This document shows, in pieces, positions 1-5,496 of a stretch of 7,497 nucleotides of DNA. Where the stretch lies: contig CAJMAX010000041.1 in NCBI GenBank assembly GCA_905211505.1, forward strand, positions 1 to 7,497, written 5' to 3'. The DNA comes from an uncultured bacterium. Lineage in GTDB: Bacteria; Cyanobacteriota; Vampirovibrionia; Gastranaerophilales; Gastranaerophilaceae. Position numbers and translations under genes: made by a program. How positions within the stretch are numbered: position 1 is the first letter of the stretch; each line of letters begins with the position of its first letter. The notes beneath the pieces are model-generated. The model made no database searches, was not told the origin of the DNA, and saw only the letters and a list, made by a program, of their open reading frames with translations.

Positions 1-26
1 ATATTCAAATACGAATATAATAATAA

Positions 27-32
27 GAGGAG
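27..32 (+). promoter_or_regulatory. Ribosome binding site favouring the long pilin start
   Basis: GAGGAG lies 4 bases before the ATG at 37. It is the only convincing Shine-Dalgarno site ahead of any in-frame ATG of this gene (82, 217, 295), so it supports translation through the repeat-derived leader. The spacing is slightly short. Confidence 0.5.
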
Positions 33-36
33 TTCA

Positions 37-1044
37 ATGGAAAATTCAAAAAAACAAAATGGATTCCGAAACAAGTTCGGAATGACTAATATTTTACCCC
101 CTCGCCCATTTAAGGGAGAGGGCAGGGGTGAGGAATACTACGCACGTAGATTTGCCACCAGTTGTTTAAACCCCACATCAGCATCTCAGCATAATAGATT
201 CCGAAACAAGTTCGGAATGACAAGTGCGCTAAAACAGAGATTCTTCGCATACGCTCAGAATGACGAACGAATATGTCACCCTGAATTTATTTCAATGTCT
301 CAATCAAAACGCCCAACGAAGAAATTCCGAAACGAGTTTGAGACGCATCAAAAAGCAGCATTTACCCTTGCTGAAATTCTCATAACCCTTGGTATTATTG
401 GCATTGTTGCAGCTATGACTATCCCTACAATAGCCGCAAATGTTGTAGGACATAAATATAGAAATCAATATAAAAAAACAATGTCTACAATTAGTCAAGC
501 TGTCAGACTAAATAAAGCTAATTACGACTGGGATTTTGCTGATGTAAGTACACCTTGTGACGGGGCTGATTTTCGAACTCATACTTCTGATAGCAAAATG
601 TCAGTTTGTGCGATATTTAATAGTAATTTATCTACTGTTACGGGGTATTATAGAGAAAAAGATTTATACAGATTAAATTATAATTTTCGAGGAGATACTA
701 TTGGTGTGTCTAAAGGTAGTTATCAGTACACTGTTTATGTTTTGGCGGATGGCTCAATGATTGGATTTAGATCGAGTGCTTTTAATGGAAGCTGTAGTTT
801 ACCTGTTGGTAAAAAATTGAATTTCGATTCAATGTATGGTTGTACAGGATTTATAGATGTAAATGGGGTATCTTTACCTAACGAAGAAATAAAATGTTCT
901 GTTGGTAATACCTCAAAAGAAGTTGATGCAGATTGTATTGTTAAAAATAAGGATGTAAAAGATGTTTATCCAATAGTTTTTCATGACACAACAGTTGAAC
1001 CTGCTACTAATGCGGCTAAATATGTATTTTTGAACACAAAATAA
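37..1044 (+). CDS. Type IV pilin-like / type II secretion pseudopilin prepilin with repeat-derived leader
   Basis: The recognisable part starts at residue 109, where FTLAEILITLGIIGIV forms the class III prepilin signature with Glu at +5, followed by the usual hydrophobic helix and a polar stretch with Lys/Arg. In this family a prepilin peptidase cuts before the Phe, leaving about 227 residues that assemble into a pilus-like or secretion pseudopilus fibre at the membrane. The residue before the cut is Ala108, not the usual Gly. The mature part has six cysteines (possible disulfides) and a CTGFIDVNG stretch that resembles the Asp-Asn-Gly loop of related pilins. The first ~105 residues are translated repeats, including FRNKFGMT twice (residues 10-17 and 55-62) and FRNEFET (97-103). 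The start at 37 has GAGGAG 4 bases upstream. An alternative ATG at 295 would give a more normal 22-residue basic leader but has no visible ribosome site. The family call is solid; the start and the exact role are not. Confidence 0.8.
   Translation: MENSKKQNGFRNKFGMTNILPPRPFKGEGRGEEYYARRFATSCLNPTSASQHNRFRNKFGMTSALKQRFFAYAQNDERICHPEFISMSQSKRPTKKFRNEFETHQKAAFTLAEILITLGIIGIVAAMTIPTIAANVVGHKYRNQYKKTMSTISQAVRLNKANYDWDFADVSTPCDGADFRTHTSDSKMSVCAIFNSNLSTVTGYYREKDLYRLNYNFRGDTIGVSKGSYQYTVYVLADGSMIGFRSSAFNGSCSLPVGKKLNFDSMYGCTGFIDVNGVSLPNEEIKCSVGNTSKEVDADCIVKNKDVKDVYPIVFHDTTVEPATNAAKYVFLNTK
62..86 (+). repeat. Palindromic repeat, copy 1 (inside pilin reading frame)
   Basis: A 25-base unit with arms attccgaa (63-70) and ttcggaat (76-83) around the 5-base loop acaag. 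It is identical base for base to the copy at 197-221. Read in the pilin frame it encodes FRNKFGMT, and its 3' arm supplies an ATG at 82. It looks like one of the short dispersed palindromes that normally lie between genes. Confidence 0.85.
97..134 (+). repeat. GC-rich hairpin repeat
   Basis: Arms ccctcgccc (99-107) and gggagaggg (114-122) pair with one mismatch around the loop atttaa, followed by caggggtgagg. It is strikingly GC-rich compared with the surrounding AT-rich sequence. It resembles a dispersed intergenic repeat type known from many bacterial genomes. In the pilin frame it is read as PPRPFKGEGRGEE. Confidence 0.7.
184..221 (+). repeat. Palindromic repeat, copy 2, with conserved left flank
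   Basis: The 25-base palindrome at 197-221 is identical to 62-86 and is again read as FRNKFGMT, 45 codons downstream. Its left flank tctcagcataatagattccg (from 184) also occurs, with one substitution, in inverted orientation at about 2589-2608 next to the palindrome at 2576-2595. The repeated unit is therefore larger than the palindrome itself. Confidence 0.8.
237..302 (+). repeat. Composite repeat (ttcttcgc...cagaatgac plus gtcaccctgaa module)
   Basis: Two modules lie side by side. The first is an agattcttcgc...gctcagaatgac unit of the widespread intergenic type, and the second is an atgtcaccctgaa...tttca...gtctca unit. Bases 253-302 match the reverse complement of 2605-2654 at 45 of 50 positions without gaps. 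Here the sequence is in frame and encodes part of the pilin leader (residues about 68-88). Confidence 0.8.
324..344 (+). repeat. Degenerate palindromic repeat, copy 3
   Basis: The left arm attccgaa (324-331) is intact, the loop is acgag, and the right arm has changed to tttgagac. It is in the same frame as copies 1 and 2 and is read as FRNEFET, eight residues before the prepilin cleavage site. The altered right arm ttgagac (338-344) now complements gtctcaa at 297-303, so a different, longer-looped hairpin is possible. Confidence 0.6.
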
Positions 1045-1061
1045 AATATATATTTTTATTC

Positions 1062-1098
1062 AAAAGTAGCGAAATAAGCTCATCAGTTGCTTTTTTTT
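1062..1098 (+). terminator. Possible weak intrinsic terminator after the pilin gene
   Basis: aaaagtagc (1062-1070) can pair with gttgctttt (1086-1094) over 9 positions, two of them G-U, around a 15-base loop. A run of eight T covers 1091-1098, so part of the T-run is also the stem's 3' arm. The stem is AT-rich and weak. It starts 18 bases after the pilin stop, which suits the position. It also overlaps the proposed -35 box of the next gene. Confidence 0.35.
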
Positions 1099-1115
1099 AT
1101 CTATGATATTATAAT
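1087..1115 (+). promoter_or_regulatory. Predicted sigma-70-type promoter for the CorC-like gene
   Basis: A perfect -10 box TATAAT (1110-1115) lies 17 bases after TTGCTT (1087-1092), which keeps only the TTG of the -35 consensus. Transcription would begin near 1122, leaving a leader of about 26 bases before the ATG at 1148. The optimal spacing and perfect -10 favour it, but such boxes arise easily in AT-rich DNA. Confidence 0.45.
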
Positions 1116-1147
1116 AATAACTGTAAATATAAGGAAAAGAAAGAGTA

Positions 1148-2491
1148 ATGGACGAGTCGAGTTTGGGTACAATTGTTTTTAATTGGATAATAGTTTTTTT
1201 ATTGTTGTTGGTTAATGGTTTTTTTGTATCGGCGGAATTTGCAATTGTCAGGGCTAGAAAGACAAAAATAGAACAACTTACTAAAGATGGTAATGTTGAT
1301 GCTAAATTAGCATTAAAAGCTTTAGAAGATATGAATTTCTTTATTGCTGCAGTGCAGGTTGGTGTTACAATTGCAAGTATCGGTATAGGTTGGTTTGGGT
1401 CTCCTACTATTGAAAAAATGATGGGAATAGCTTTTAGCCATATTCCAGCAGCAAATACATACTGGGCAAATACTATTACAGCGGTTGTTGCATTTCTTGT
1501 TATTACATTTTTACACGTAGTTATAGGTGAACAGGTTCCAAAATGCATCGCTTTGCAATATCCTGAAAAAATTTCACTTTATGTTGCCAAACCTATGGAT
1601 ATTTTTATGACTATTTCAAAACCGTTTGTTTGGTGTTTGAATAAAGCCTGCAATGCAATTTTAGCCCTTTTTAGGATTCCTTTGAGTAATGCCAGGGTTG
1701 TACATACAATCGAAGATTTGGACTTGCTTGTTGATACAAGCTATGATGAAGGGGTCTTAAATGAAACTGAAAAAGACATGCTTCATAATATGTTTAATTT
1801 TTCAGATTTAACAGCCAGGGAAGTTATGATTCCACGTACTGACATGGTTTGTGTACCAATAGATATGACCTGGGATGAGTTGAACAAAATTGCTACTGAA
1901 AATCAGTATACCAGATACCCCGTTTACGATGGTGATATTGACCATATTACAGGTTTAATCCATGTAAAAGATTTGTATTCTCTTTCTTTAAAAGATGAAG
2001 TTCGTCCTATTGCAAAACTTCAAAGAAAAATAATGCTGATTCCTGAAACAATTACAATGGATAATCTGGTAAGAGAATTTAAGAAAAACAAAGGACAGAT
2101 GGCTGTTGTTATTGATGAATTTGGTGGAACTTCCGGAATTATCACATTGGAAGATGTTTTTGAAGAAATTTTTGGTGATGTTCAGGATGAATTTGATGAA
2201 GAATCAGAAATTGATATTAAAGAAGTAAAACCTAATCATTATCTTGCAAATGGTATGATGAGACTTGATGAATTAGCTAATTATTTTGATATAGATGAAG
2301 CAAAATTAGAAGTTGAAGATGTTGATACAATTGCAGGTCTTGTTGTTAAAGAACTTGGAAGAATCGCAAAAATTGATGATATGGTTCAGTACGGAGAATT
2401 TACCTTTACTGTAAAAGAAGTCGATGGCGCAAGAATCACAAAATTATTAATTAAGCGTGAAGAACCACAGCCTGCAAATACAGAAGACTAA
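1148..2491 (+). CDS. CorC/HlyC-family membrane protein (DUF21/CNNM + CBS pair + CorC_HlyC domain)
   Basis: A 447-residue protein with the full architecture of the CNNM/CorC family. It has an N-terminal DUF21 membrane domain (hydrophobic segments about 8-31, 65-83, 106-128 and 150-175, with GFFVSAEFAIVRARK at 24-38 and the polar VIGEQVPK at 125-132). A CBS pair follows (first about 221-280 with REVMIPRTDM at 224-233, second about 290-345 with AVVIDEFGGTSGIITLEDV). A C-terminal CorC_HlyC domain covers about 360-436. Characterised relatives act in Mg2+ (or Na+/Mg2+) export or cobalt/magnesium resistance and the CBS pair binds nucleotide; the older 'hemolysin' label is not supported as a function. 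The length is normal for the family. The start is the first residue before the membrane domain; AAGGA at 1131-1135 is rather far from it (12 bases), with a purine-rich run between. The gene stands alone, flanked by repeats on both sides. The ion specificity cannot be read from the sequence. Confidence 0.93.
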   Translation: MDESSLGTIVFNWIIVFLLLLVNGFFVSAEFAIVRARKTKIEQLTKDGNVDAKLALKALEDMNFFIAAVQVGVTIASIGIGWFGSPTIEKMMGIAFSHIPAANTYWANTITAVVAFLVITFLHVVIGEQVPKCIALQYPEKISLYVAKPMDIFMTISKPFVWCLNKACNAILALFRIPLSNARVVHTIEDLDLLVDTSYDEGVLNETEKDMLHNMFNFSDLTAREVMIPRTDMVCVPIDMTWDELNKIATENQYTRYPVYDGDIDHITGLIHVKDLYSLSLKDEVRPIAKLQRKIMLIPETITMDNLVREFKKNKGQMAVVIDEFGGTSGIITLEDVFEEIFGDVQDEFDEESEIDIKEVKPNHYLANGMMRLDELANYFDIDEAKLEVEDVDTIAGLVVKELGRIAKIDDMVQYGEFTFTVKEVDGARITKLLIKREEPQPANTED

Positions 2492-2575
2492 ATTTTATAA
2501 TTTAAACCATCTTCCCCATCACTTAAATCCTCTCCCAAAACAGGCGGTAAAATACTCTGTGTGACGAGCACCATC

Positions 2576-2595
2576 ATTCCGAACCAAATCGGAAT
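2576..2595 (-). repeat. Palindromic repeat, inverted fourth copy
   Basis: Arms attccga (2576-2582) and tcggaat (2589-2595) around a 6-base loop accaaa. Read on the minus strand it is the same family as 62-86 and 197-221, one base shorter in the loop. The minus-strand flank tctcagtataatag continues into the next module, as at 184-197. Confidence 0.75.
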
Positions 2596-2604
2596 CTATT
2601 ATAC

Positions 2605-2668
2605 TGAGACCATGAAACAAGTTCAGGGTGACATATTCGTTTGTCATTCTGAGCCTGAGCGAGCAGAG
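2605..2668 (-). repeat. Composite repeat, inverted copy
   Basis: On the minus strand 2654-2605 matches 253-302 at 45 of 50 positions without gaps, covering gctcagaatgac, aacgaatatgtcaccctgaa and gtctca. The left part of the module (2655-2668, gagcgagcagagg on the plus strand side) is a diverged form of the ttcttcgc arm. This copy is outside any gene, whereas the one at 253-302 is inside the pilin frame. Confidence 0.8.
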
Positions 2669-2714
2669 GACAAGAACATAATGGAGTCCGGTTTAATACT
2701 AGTGCAGAAATGTC

Positions 2715-2746
2715 GTCATTCTGAGGGAGTGTGCGACTGAAAAATC
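2715..2746 (-). repeat. Dispersed cagaatgac-type repeat fragment
   Basis: gtcattctgag followed by ggagtgtgcgactga and ending aaaaatct is the inverted form of the agatt...ctcagaatgac unit seen at 237-264, with a different middle. It pairs loosely with the oppositely oriented unit at 2765-2792. Confidence 0.55.
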
Positions 2747-2764
2747 TATGATTTATCGTCCAAC

Positions 2765-2792
2765 GATACTTCGGCTAAAGCCTCAGTATGAC
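2765..2792 (+). repeat. Dispersed cttcggctaaagcctcag repeat
   Basis: gatacttcggctaaagcctcagtatgac has the same layout as the 237-264 unit (gat...cttcg...ctcag.atgac) with a small internal palindrome, ggctaaagcc. Its orientation is opposite to the fragment at 2715-2746, so the two can form a larger stem. Confidence 0.6.
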
Positions 2793-2908
2793 AGTTGGTT
2801 TGAGTTTGAGCATATTTAATACTCCATCCGCAGATGATTAAGGAGGAAATTTTATTTTTCATATATATGTCGGGTTTACTTTTTATTAAAATTCATTATT
2901 ATAAAAAT

Positions 2909-3496
2909 ATGAAAAAGTTTTTAATAATGAGTTTATTTTTGATTGTGTCATTATTACCAGTACCTTTGGCAATGGCTGATGATGTTGACGTACCTGCTAC
3001 AGGAGATTTATGGGACAATTGGAATACCCGAGAAGAAGGTAGAGAAGCCAAACCCGTTTCAGATAAAGATTTTGAAAAAGCTCTAGAACAGGTTGATAAA
3101 AAAGTCAATAAATGGAAGAATTGGGCAAATAAATTAAAAGTCCCAAGGGGTGAAGAGTTTAGCCAGAGTAATGAAACAGAAATGATAAAAGAAGAGCATG
3201 GTGCTGATTCTTCATTATCCGTATTATGTGTTCCGGTAGGATTAATTGCGCAGGGAAATGTTTTGCCTATAGGACACTATCAGGTAAAAGGTGAAAAAAT
3301 TAATGGACAGCCTGTTTTGAAATTCTATCAGGCACACTATGAAATGGCACGATTTCCTGCCGTAGAAACGCAGGACGATTTTGGCGAAAATACAATCTCA
3401 TTTGTAAAATGGTTGCCTCAAGGAGACAGGCAAATTAAAGTTATATATGGTTCTCTTGATATGAACGCATACGCAATTATTGATATTGAGCAATAG
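2909..3496 (+). CDS. Secreted protein of unknown function
   Basis: The start at 2909 gives 195 residues beginning MKKFLIMSLFLIVSLL with a clear Sec signal peptide and a likely cut after AMA (residue 23), before DDVDVP. In-frame ATGs at 2834 and 2867 would put 25 or 14 odd residues ahead of this signal, so I reject them, although 2909 has no good Shine-Dalgarno site. The mature protein has two parts. One is a charged, Trp-rich, probably helical region (about 34-95, with DLWDNWNTREEGREAKP and a KKVNKWKNWANKLK stretch). The other is a beta-rich C-terminal region (about 100-195). There is one Cys (107). I do not recognise the family. The gene follows a repeat mosaic and converges on the methyltransferase gene with 14 bases between stops. 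It is expected to be exported, soluble or surface-associated; nothing more can be said. Confidence 0.75.
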   Translation: MKKFLIMSLFLIVSLLPVPLAMADDVDVPATGDLWDNWNTREEGREAKPVSDKDFEKALEQVDKKVNKWKNWANKLKVPRGEEFSQSNETEMIKEEHGADSSLSVLCVPVGLIAQGNVLPIGHYQVKGEKINGQPVLKFYQAHYEMARFPAVETQDDFGENTISFVKWLPQGDRQIKVIYGSLDMNAYAIIDIEQ

Positions 3497-3510
3497 GATT
3501 TAGTTAAGTC

Positions 3511-4083
3511 TTATCTTAGTTTCTTTGCCAGTGACAAACCTGCAGGTAAAGGTAATACTACATTTTCGTAATTTGGATTTGCATTGATATCATCAAGAAA
3601 AGTTTGAACCTTGGCAGCATGCGAAATTACATTATCACACGCAATATACCCTCCAATATTTAAATGTGGTTCTATCAAATGAAAAAATTTGATATATTGA
3701 GCTTTGTTTGCATCTATAAACGCAAAATCTATTTTGAAATCTTTGGGTAAATATTCTAAAATTGTTGCCGCATCACCTTTTTTAGTTTCAATAATATCAG
3801 CTACACCGCATTTTTCAAAATTATCCTTTGCGATGTCAAGTCTCTTGTCATAAAACTCTATGGTCGTTAGTTGCCCGCCAGTTCTTTTTAAAGCTTTACC
3901 CAGCCATATTCCTGAATAACCATTTGAAGTACCTACTTCAATTACGCTTTGAGCCTTTGAGTCTACTACAAAATTATACAAAAATTCTGCAGTTGTTCTT
4001 GAAATATTCCAAAAATCTTTTTGAGTTTTCTCCAGCTCTTTTAAAATTTCTTGTGTTGTATTATCAAATGTATCTATTATCAT
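3511..4083 (-). CDS. SAM-dependent O-methyltransferase, family 3 (COG4122/YrrM-like)
   Basis: A 190-residue class I methyltransferase of the caffeoyl-CoA/catechol O-methyltransferase-like family. The SAM loop is VIEVGTSNGYSGIWLG (residues 47-62), the acidic residue for the ribose is Glu76 in TIEFYDKR, and KGDA is at 102-105. The metal-ligand set of the family appears as Asp124 in FIDANKAQY, and Asp150-Asn151 in GGYIACDNV. All key residues are present, so the enzyme is probably active and metal-dependent. Family members methylate hydroxyls of small aromatic compounds or tRNA uridine derivatives; the substrate here is unknown. The short length, with few insertions, suits the bacterial subgroup. 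Its ATG overlaps the TGA of the propeller gene (ATGA), which indicates translational coupling as the last gene of the grpE-dnaJ operon. No terminator is visible after it. Confidence 0.9.
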   Translation of the reverse strand: MIIDTFDNTTQEILKELEKTQKDFWNISRTTAEFLYNFVVDSKAQSVIEVGTSNGYSGIWLGKALKRTGGQLTTIEFYDKRLDIAKDNFEKCGVADIIETKKGDAATILEYLPKDFKIDFAFIDANKAQYIKFFHLIEPHLNIGGYIACDNVISHAAKVQTFLDDINANPNYENVVLPLPAGLSLAKKLR

Positions 4084-5495
4084 TTTATAGTTTTAACCTT
4101 ATCTGTTACAACAATCGCTCTGACAGGAACATCCAGAGGGCTTGTTTTTATTATATCTTTTGTTACAGTATCAACAACTGAATACAAACCTGCACGGGCA
4201 TTTGTAATCATAATCATTTCAGAATTATCAATCGGTGTAATATTTGTTGCAAATGCGTTTGTATTTAAAAATAATTTATCTGTAATAACATCTTCCAGGG
4301 TATTCAAAACTTCCAGTAAATTATCCTGAGCCCCCAAAATAAACAACTCATTATTGTGAGCATACATATCTACAGGTTTTTCGCAAACTTCAATTTCTGA
4401 CATAAGTCCAAGTGTCTCATAATCAACAATTGCAAGTCTATTTTGCGTTCTGCTTATCAAATAAATTTTACCATTGACGTATGCAATTTTAGAGATATTT
4501 GGGAAACTTCCTATATTTTTTAGTAGAAAATTGTTATCCATTTCTATAGCCCAAACATCATTTGTATTTCTGTCTACGTAAAATAATTTTGTACCATCCT
4601 CTGATAATGTAAGCTTTTCACATTTTCCGTTAATTTTTAATTGTTTCTTTAAAGTCATTGTTTCCAGGCTAAACAAGTAAATACTTGAATTTGAACCAGA
4701 TGAAATATATGCAAGTTTTTTATTTTTATCAATAATAATTTGTTCCGGACAAATTTCAAAATGCACTTCTTTTATAACTTTTTCATCCATCAATGAAATA
4801 ACATTCATTGTTTTAGAATCAAAATATGTAACAAGCAGGAATTCTCCATTATAACTTTTCAAATCATTGATGACATAATCCTGAGCAAGCGAGTACTCAG
4901 GAACTTTTGAATTTGAATGGATTACCTGAATATTTTTATTTGCGCCGGTAGAGATGTAAAAAGTTTTGCCGTTTAATTGAGCAACAGGAGTTGTCGGTTT
5001 TTTACCTTTGTTTCTTGTATTATTAATTTTTAAACCTGTATCCTGAGTTACCATAACATCAACGTCGCCAATAATCCCTTTTAAGGTTTCTGGTATAACT
5101 AAGCCTTTAGGTAACAATATATCTTGAGGTAAAAGTCCTGATTGAATTTCATCAGGCGGATTCAACATATTAATAACTGTTTTTTTACCATTAGTATTTA
5201 TCACCTTTAGCAAAGAATAATTGTTATTCAAAATTACCATATCCGGTTTTTGCTTTAATGTTTCGTTAAGAGGATAAGTAGTTTTTATGCTAACAGTATC
5301 TACCTTTTCAACTTTTGCAGGAAAAACAGGAAGGTACATTGTGTTATCCGGCAGAACAATTACTCCGTCAAATCTAAAGTTGGTGTTTGGAAATGTTTTG
5401 TTCACAAAATCCTGAACATCCTGCGGGACTTGTGCGGCATTAGCAGTTCCTGATAGAGTTAAACACATTATTAAAGTCAGCAATAATTTACGCAT
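4080..5495 (-). CDS. Secreted beta-propeller-like (YVTN/YncE-type) repeat protein
   Basis: The start MRKLLLTLIMCLTLSGTANA gives a 471-residue protein with a Sec signal peptide cut near residue 20-21. A longer frame upstream would overlap dnaJ and bury the signal, so it is rejected. Residues about 22-165 form an N-terminal domain I do not recognise, followed by a polar linker (about 155-172, NKGKKPTTP). From about 173 to 465 there are repeating four-strand units of the type 'KLAYISSGSNSSIYLFSLE...', 'GTKLFYVDRNTNDVWAIEMD' and 'GKIYLISRTQNRLAIVDYE'. These units suggest a six- or seven-bladed propeller of the YVTN/lactonase-like class. Such proteins usually bind partners or glycans rather than catalyse. 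The start lies 1 base after the dnaJ stop (TAA-T-ATG) and AAGGGAG is 12 bases upstream, so translation is probably coupled to dnaJ. The fold call is by pattern only; the function is unknown. Confidence 0.75.
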   Translation of the reverse strand: MRKLLLTLIMCLTLSGTANAAQVPQDVQDFVNKTFPNTNFRFDGVIVLPDNTMYLPVFPAKVEKVDTVSIKTTYPLNETLKQKPDMVILNNNYSLLKVINTNGKKTVINMLNPPDEIQSGLLPQDILLPKGLVIPETLKGIIGDVDVMVTQDTGLKINNTRNKGKKPTTPVAQLNGKTFYISTGANKNIQVIHSNSKVPEYSLAQDYVINDLKSYNGEFLLVTYFDSKTMNVISLMDEKVIKEVHFEICPEQIIIDKNKKLAYISSGSNSSIYLFSLETMTLKKQLKINGKCEKLTLSEDGTKLFYVDRNTNDVWAIEMDNNFLLKNIGSFPNISKIAYVNGKIYLISRTQNRLAIVDYETLGLMSEIEVCEKPVDMYAHNNELFILGAQDNLLEVLNTLEDVITDKLFLNTNAFATNITPIDNSEMIMITNARAGLYSVVDTVTKDIIKTSPLDVPVRAIVVTDKVKTIK

Positions 5496-5496
5496 A

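Larger units (their letters stand above)
2492..2833. repeat. Repeat mosaic between the CorC-like gene and the secreted-protein gene
   Basis: This gene-free stretch is mostly a patchwork of short repeat modules described separately at 2576-2595, 2605-2668, 2715-2746 and 2765-2792. Bases 2492-2575 hold no module I can define, apart from a C-rich tctccc stretch that may be a decayed piece of the GC-rich repeat at 97-134. I see no clear terminator for the upstream gene and no convincing promoter for the downstream one. Confidence 0.7.

Noticed and set aside
16..21. TATAAT as a -10 box for the pilin gene
   Set aside because: It would place the transcript start inside the GAGGAG ribosome site at 27-32, and no upstream -35 can be seen because the window begins here.
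62..344. Direct repeats that might suggest a CRISPR array
   Set aside because: Only two copies are identical, the spacing is uneven (135 and about 126 bases), other repeat types fill the gaps, and no cas gene is present.
1060..1548. A 162-codon open frame on the minus strand
   Set aside because: It is antisense to the conserved DUF21 domain of the CorC-like gene, and its sequence shows no family features.
2492..2833. Insertion sequence remnant
   Set aside because: There is no transposase fragment, no paired terminal inverted repeats of an IS and no target duplication; the pieces look like short dispersed repeats.
3497..3510. Bidirectional terminator between the convergent genes
   Set aside because: The 14-base gap and its flanks have no stable stem followed by a T-run on either strand.
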